DNA from: Lingula anatina
Lineage: Eukaryota; Brachiopoda; Lingulata; Lingulida; Lingulidae
Assembly: GCF_001039355.2 (NCBI RefSeq)
Contig: NW_019775479.1
Coordinates: forward strand, 1-50,499
Reading direction: 5' to 3'
DNA length: 50,499 nt
The notes under the pieces: generated by a model
What the model was told of the DNA's origin: nothing
The model's input: only the letters and a program-made list of their open reading frames with translations
Database searches by the model: none
Program-made: the position numbers and the translations under genes
Part shown: piece by piece, positions 26,901 through 32,900 of the stretch
Layout of the letters: each line of letters begins with the position of its first letter
Position numbering within the stretch: the first letter of the stretch is position 1

Positions 26901-29900
26901 CTTCACCGACAAAGTGAACCCAGACAACACCTCATCTTACAACACATTACTCCTCACATCATCTCATGAGACATTCCACACAGACACAGGGTTTATTGCT
27001 CTGAGGCACACACATGTAGAAGGGCACTAGCCATTCATCCTCAGTAAGTGAGACGTTAAGTAGACCAAGATGGGGTCAGCCCCATGACCTGGAGATAGTA
27101 TCTGGACACGGCTCTTGTGTTTATTGGTCAGCAACAGTGACCAATTGTCCTGGAGCGTGAAAGGCATTAAAGAAAGTAATAAATGAGTTGCTGAATTTGA
27201 GGACACTAGGCCAACATCTCAGTGATATAATACCATGCAGGAATATGGTGCCCATGTTTGGTATTGGCTGGCTGTGTAGTTCTATCGAATGCCAAAGAGT
27301 GATGCAGCCATTCTTTAACACTAGCTAATAGAATTAACCACTAACCACACAGTGAAATCAAAGCTGTGAATAGCTGAGTGTTGACACACATAAAAACCCC
27401 ATGATATCCCACATGTATGTAAACTTGAATAAGATATGCTCCAGCACTTGAAGTATTTGTGACAATTGATGTTACAATTGATGTAGGATGAGGTATGAAA
27501 GGTCGTCCAAGGGGGCAGTAAGTGTCTCAATGGAGGAGATGGCAGATAGAGGGACTTAGGATGATTTCCCTTTTGATATGGCACATCAGATTGCACATGT
27601 CAGGCATTCTGCACCATAACTCCATTGACAGATCCGTAATCGCGTCTCATCTGCTGTTTTCTACATGTCTCCTACACTTTCTTGTCTGGCTCATTGACGT
27701 CTGGTGTCACCTGTATTACCTGTATTATTTCAGCTTATTAACAGAACTAGGAACTGGGTCTCTCCTCTCATTCAAAATGAAGGCATGACATTCACAGAGA
27801 CACTTGACACTTAACCTATTTTGTGAAGTATCAATTGAGCGTTCAAATGCCTCTTTAAAAACTTGCCAGATTCTGGTTTCTCTCCAAAAAAGGAAATTCT
27901 CACACATCTTTAGTGGTCCTAGATTGAAAAGACAGGGTGTAATTTTATCACCTGAGAGTTTTACGTTTGTTTGCGTCTTACTGTTTATATAATGATTTAT
28001 GACGGAACAACAATTAAGCAGGAAACTTCAAAGGAAATTGATTGTGCGGAAGCAAAATCAATGTAGTTATCAAAGATTAAACAGGCACAATGACACTTTT
28101 CTCGTTTCATTGATTCGTTAATTCAGTAGTATTGTTGTCCAGCAGAGCTTAAGCAAGTAGACATTGTGTGGTAAGAAATATTGGAGGAAACATAACATAT
28201 TACCCCTGCTAGAATAGCTTGACTTTAACCAAGATGCAGTGACTTCAAGTGTTGGGTTCAAGCAGAATATGACCTTAAACAGGTGGGATTCTTTTAGACT
28301 TCTTTGGGACTGAAGCTACTTGGGTGCAATGTCATACCAATACTGTAACATAGGCTTTAAGTGACTTCTGAGACCTGGCCAAGTTTGGAAAGCTTCTTAG
28401 TAAAAACACAAATATTAGATGACATGGGTAAGGCAGGTAGAAATTAGCAAGGTGAAATGAAGCTGATTTCATCATTTGCTTAATTTTTATTAGGTTGACA
28501 TATTTTAACCTTTTTTTTTAACTTGATGTTAATGTAGTACATTTCATCTTTTCAGAACTTGAAGATGGAGTTTGAACTACAGAACGAGAAAGTAGACCGA
28601 CTGGAGCGAGAGTTGAGAGACTTGTCTAGTTTGGGAACTAAGGATGATGTTGAGGCAAGGCTATGAAATTTTCATTTCAACTGCCATTTTAATTACAATT
28701 ATCAGCTATCGTATTTACTAAACAGCAAAAAAAGAATTCATATGAAAAATTATTCATGTATAGAAAAAAGGTTGTGTACATATAATTAATACAATGACCA
28801 TAACCTGGTTTCAAAATGTACCCGATGTAAACTCTTTCCCAAACTCTCTTCATAAAAACTTATAATGTGAATGTTTAGTTGAAAACCGGTAAATTTTGTT
28901 TTTTTCCTTCCAGATCATGAACCTAAAACGTGCCAAGATGGAATTGGAACTGAAGACCAAGGATCAGGAGGAGGAGTTAGATGAACAGGCTGGCACCATC
29001 CAGCAACTAGAACAGGTATGATGACAGGTTTTACCTGTAGAATACAGTACAATCCCCGTAATGTAATTTAGGTGCAAAACTAACAGGTGCAACTAATGTC
29101 ATATTAATGATATGGCAGGTAACAATACAGCCTGTATTTAACAGTTAGTTTGTCCATTAGATGAGTGACCCCGGGTCAGTGTTTGTTAATGAAACAAAGC
29201 ATGTTCCCATAGCAAGTGATTGAAAAAAATAAAAAGGGTGGCAATTTAGATCATTGTCTCAGTCATTAAGTACAGTATAAAGCATGTAGCACAGCTGTGG
29301 TAGACAAATGACTTTCTGCACACAAAGTGCTTGTAAGAAAGACATTATTTTTGTTAACTCTGAACATGAAATAGAATAGAAAGCCGGAAGGGAAATTGTA
29401 TTTTTTTATATGAATGTATGATTGAAGCACAGATTAAATAAAGTAGTGTGAAAACAAGATGGTGAAGTCTGATTTCAGGCAATTATCATATTTCTGACAA
29501 CTGGTGGGAGGTTTCAACTTGGGACAGCAATTTGTAGTATGGTGAAGGGAGAATGGAATGGAAGAAAGTAGAATAAACAGTTAAAATAATATATTTTTCA
29601 AACAACAGATGAATTCAGTGTTATTACCACTCTAATATTTTATTTCTTATTGCAATCCTGAGTGCATATGTAACACAGCTGACAAAATCCCTTGCTAGAA
29701 TAAACTGTATTATTCTGAATATGAACATTAATTGTCGTGTCATTGCTCCTGCTAGGCCAAGCTGCGTCTGGAAATGAACCAGCAGAAACTGAGGCAGCAG
29801 TATCAGAAGGAGATGGAGGAGAAGGAGATCGAGCTGGAGGAAATGAGGTCATCCACTCAGAAAAAGGTAATTTAGGGGTTAGGAACTGTGTGCCAGTATT

Positions 29901-32900
29901 TTTTGTCAGCTCTTGATTTAATCATGAAATAAGAATCTGTTGATTTGTCAACAAAAAGATAACGTGTAGTTGACAGAAGCATAAGGCGTTCTGAGCATGT
30001 CATTATTTGAAAGGCCTCATATCCTTATCCCCTAAAAATTTTAACGAATCACTCAAATACACTTAACAGTTGCAGTTCCTAATCAAAAATTACTAGCAGC
30101 AATAAAAGTCAAGTCCAATTTCCATTGCCAACAGGTTCGACAGCTTGAGGTGCAGGTAGAGGACGAGTATGAAGAAAAGCAAAAAGCTTTACGAGAAAAG
30201 AGAGAGCTGGAAAGGCAGTTGCAGGAGGTGGCAGAGAAAGCACCCAAAAGAGACAAAGGTAGGCCAAATAGACGCTTAAGTTGTCACAGAATATATGATT
30301 GGATGCACTTAGCTGTCATGGAAAATGTGATTGGCCGTAATAGATGAATAAGATTTGCCTTGGATAATTTGGTTCAAGTAAATTAGGAAAAAAGCCTCTG
30401 TCATTGTTAGTTTTAGATTTACTGTCAGTGACATCCCTGGCCTGCTGTTTAGTGATGCATCTTAAAAGTTAATTTGGTAAATTTTAAGATAAAAATTCCG
30501 ATTGCACCCATAAATAATGCACTCATGCCTGAGATAAACTGCAATCCGTGAATATTTTGTCTTCAGAAACTGAAAAGAGATTAAGGAAAGGTCTTAAAAA
30601 GACAAAGGCTCTGCTAAAGGATGCTCAGACAATGTTAGAGAAGAGCAAAGAAGGGGCTGCCTCAAAAGCCTCAGTTAAACAACTCAGGGATAAGGTAAGC
30701 ACCCCAAAAGCATCAGTTAAACAACTCAGGGATGAGTACCAGAAACAAACCAGCACTTGTGTCAACTATAACATAACATGCCTGTTCAAGACTGTTATAT
30801 GATTTATTGAAACTTTTAAAGAACAGTGGACAGTGGAGTCTATTTACTTACATACATTACACACTTATTTATGAACTGAATAAGTGCATCAGCTAGGTAT
30901 GTTTAGTACCAGGGTCTTCATATGTGATTATTAATTTAAATGGTGTATTATTTATTTTTTTCCATTTTTATTTAAAATGACTTAAGGTACATTTGTTTAT
31001 GTACTTTAGTCATACCCACACATTATTGTACATTGTTGGTTTTCTGTATTGTTTTAGCTGGAGGATGCAGAATTTGCCACATCAGCAGCTATCAAAGCCA
31101 GGAAAGGTATTGAGCTAGAACAGCAGGACCTCCAACAGCAGTTAGAGGACATGACGAGAAATAAGTCAGATGTAAGAATATGATTATTGAGAAAATTATT
31201 TCATTATCTCTGAATGCGGTTCATTTAAAACATAAATGTTTTTATGAAGAGACTTGAAAAATTGTAAGGTTGAACCTCTAGTATTTCTACAGCGTCATAT
31301 TGATATTTCTACAGCATCATATTGATAAGAATATCATTCATTTTTTGTATAGTTGATTGCCATTGTGACACTTGCAGTTGCATAAGTGCCATTTTATACA
31401 TTAATTTTGTCAAATTGGTGACTGTGTTATTTCTGTTCATTTGATAATTATATTTTCTCCGTCACTACACTCAATATTGATTTGCTCAAATCTATATTGA
31501 CAGCTGGTTTAATAAAGGAGTTAGTAACCACTTGTTTGTAGGTATTAATTATATTCTTAATTCCTGGTTTTCCCAGGCAGAAGACAGGTGCCTTTCACTC
31601 TCCAGAGACAAGACTGAGCTACAAACTCAGCTAGAAGACTTGGAAGAAGAAATGAATGAATTGATGAGGAAATACAAAAATGTAGTACAGCAGGTAAATA
31701 AAGTTAACATGTGACTGATGTAATTATACAGGGTGATAACTACTATAATAGACCTCTTTCATTAGGGTTTGAATAAAGATGTTTGCCATGTGCTGCATGC
31801 ATGTGTGTATGGGTCTGTTTTTGTGCTCGGCTTTTATTGTCTGTCATAGAATTAATAAGGGGACTTGGTTTTCATATTAGTATGAATGTATCTGGAGTCA
31901 GAAAATTAGTTCCATGTTAATTATAACTCAAGGTTCTCATTTTATTTTCAGCAATCGGTTGACCAAATAAATCTTACAGAACAATCTACGCGGTTAGAGG
32001 AATTGCAGCAAGAAAGAGAAATGCTAAGAGAACAGGTAACTATGTTATATACTGCAGATGTATGTCTGTGTTAATCTAACCTAAAAGGGTGTATATCTGG
32101 TCAAAACTGGATTGAGGATTTGGTTTTGTGCATGTTTCTTGTATTAGAAGTAAAGTATGGGAAACATTGAAAGTTATATCATTACTGTACAATAAAGTGT
32201 CTAGTCATTTCTCTATGAGCAAGTATATTCCTTTATTTACTAAGTGTTTTTCATTATTTCAGAATTCCTTATTACAAAGTAAAGTAGAATATTTAGAAAC
32301 AAACTATGTAGATAAACAAGTGGTGATCCGCCTGGAGTCCAAATGCAGAGAACTGGAGTCCAGACTTGACCTGGAGCTGGCTACAAGGCAAAGACTAGAG
32401 GTCAGTGGGAAAGATTTGAAATTCAGCATTCCCATGGAATAATCTGTGATGTACCTAAATTTTATAGAATTGTCTGTTTAAGAATGGTGTCTTATTTTTT
32501 CCAACAGCAGTTAGAGCAGGTTATGTGGATGAATTCAGTTAACAGTTTGCTTATTTATTTCTAGCAGGAGTTAAAATTTGGTCTTTATTTCATCTGTATT
32601 TTTAAGATGTCAAAAAATATTATTATCTTTTCACTACAGGCAAGCACAACTAAGTTGAAAGCCGATGTAGAAAAACTTACCACAGAAAAAGATAACCTTC
32701 AGGCCAAGGAGCAGGCTGCCCAAGAGAATGCCAAGAGAAGTCAGCGGCAGCTCAGAGACCTACGGGAAGAGTTTGGAGACGTGCAGAAACGAGAGTTGGA
32801 AGCTAGTCAGAAGAAAACCGAATTAGTAAGTAATGTGGTGGTGGTTGTGAATACATGGAAGAAAAATCTGAAATTGGTTTGGATTCTTATTTACTCGGTG

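Larger units (their letters stand above)
20966..28555 (+). other. MYO18 intron 26, 7.6 kb, largest in the window
   Basis: Holds a 44-bp x 4 tandem array (21802-21977), a short CA run (about 22038-22057), a degraded MITE (about 24436-24562), a C-run minisatellite (about 24560-24800) and a small TTTGACCAGCTG-like triplet (about 25283-25318). The rest is ordinary AT-rich intron. I found no exon, RNA gene or transposase frame. Confidence 0.7.
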
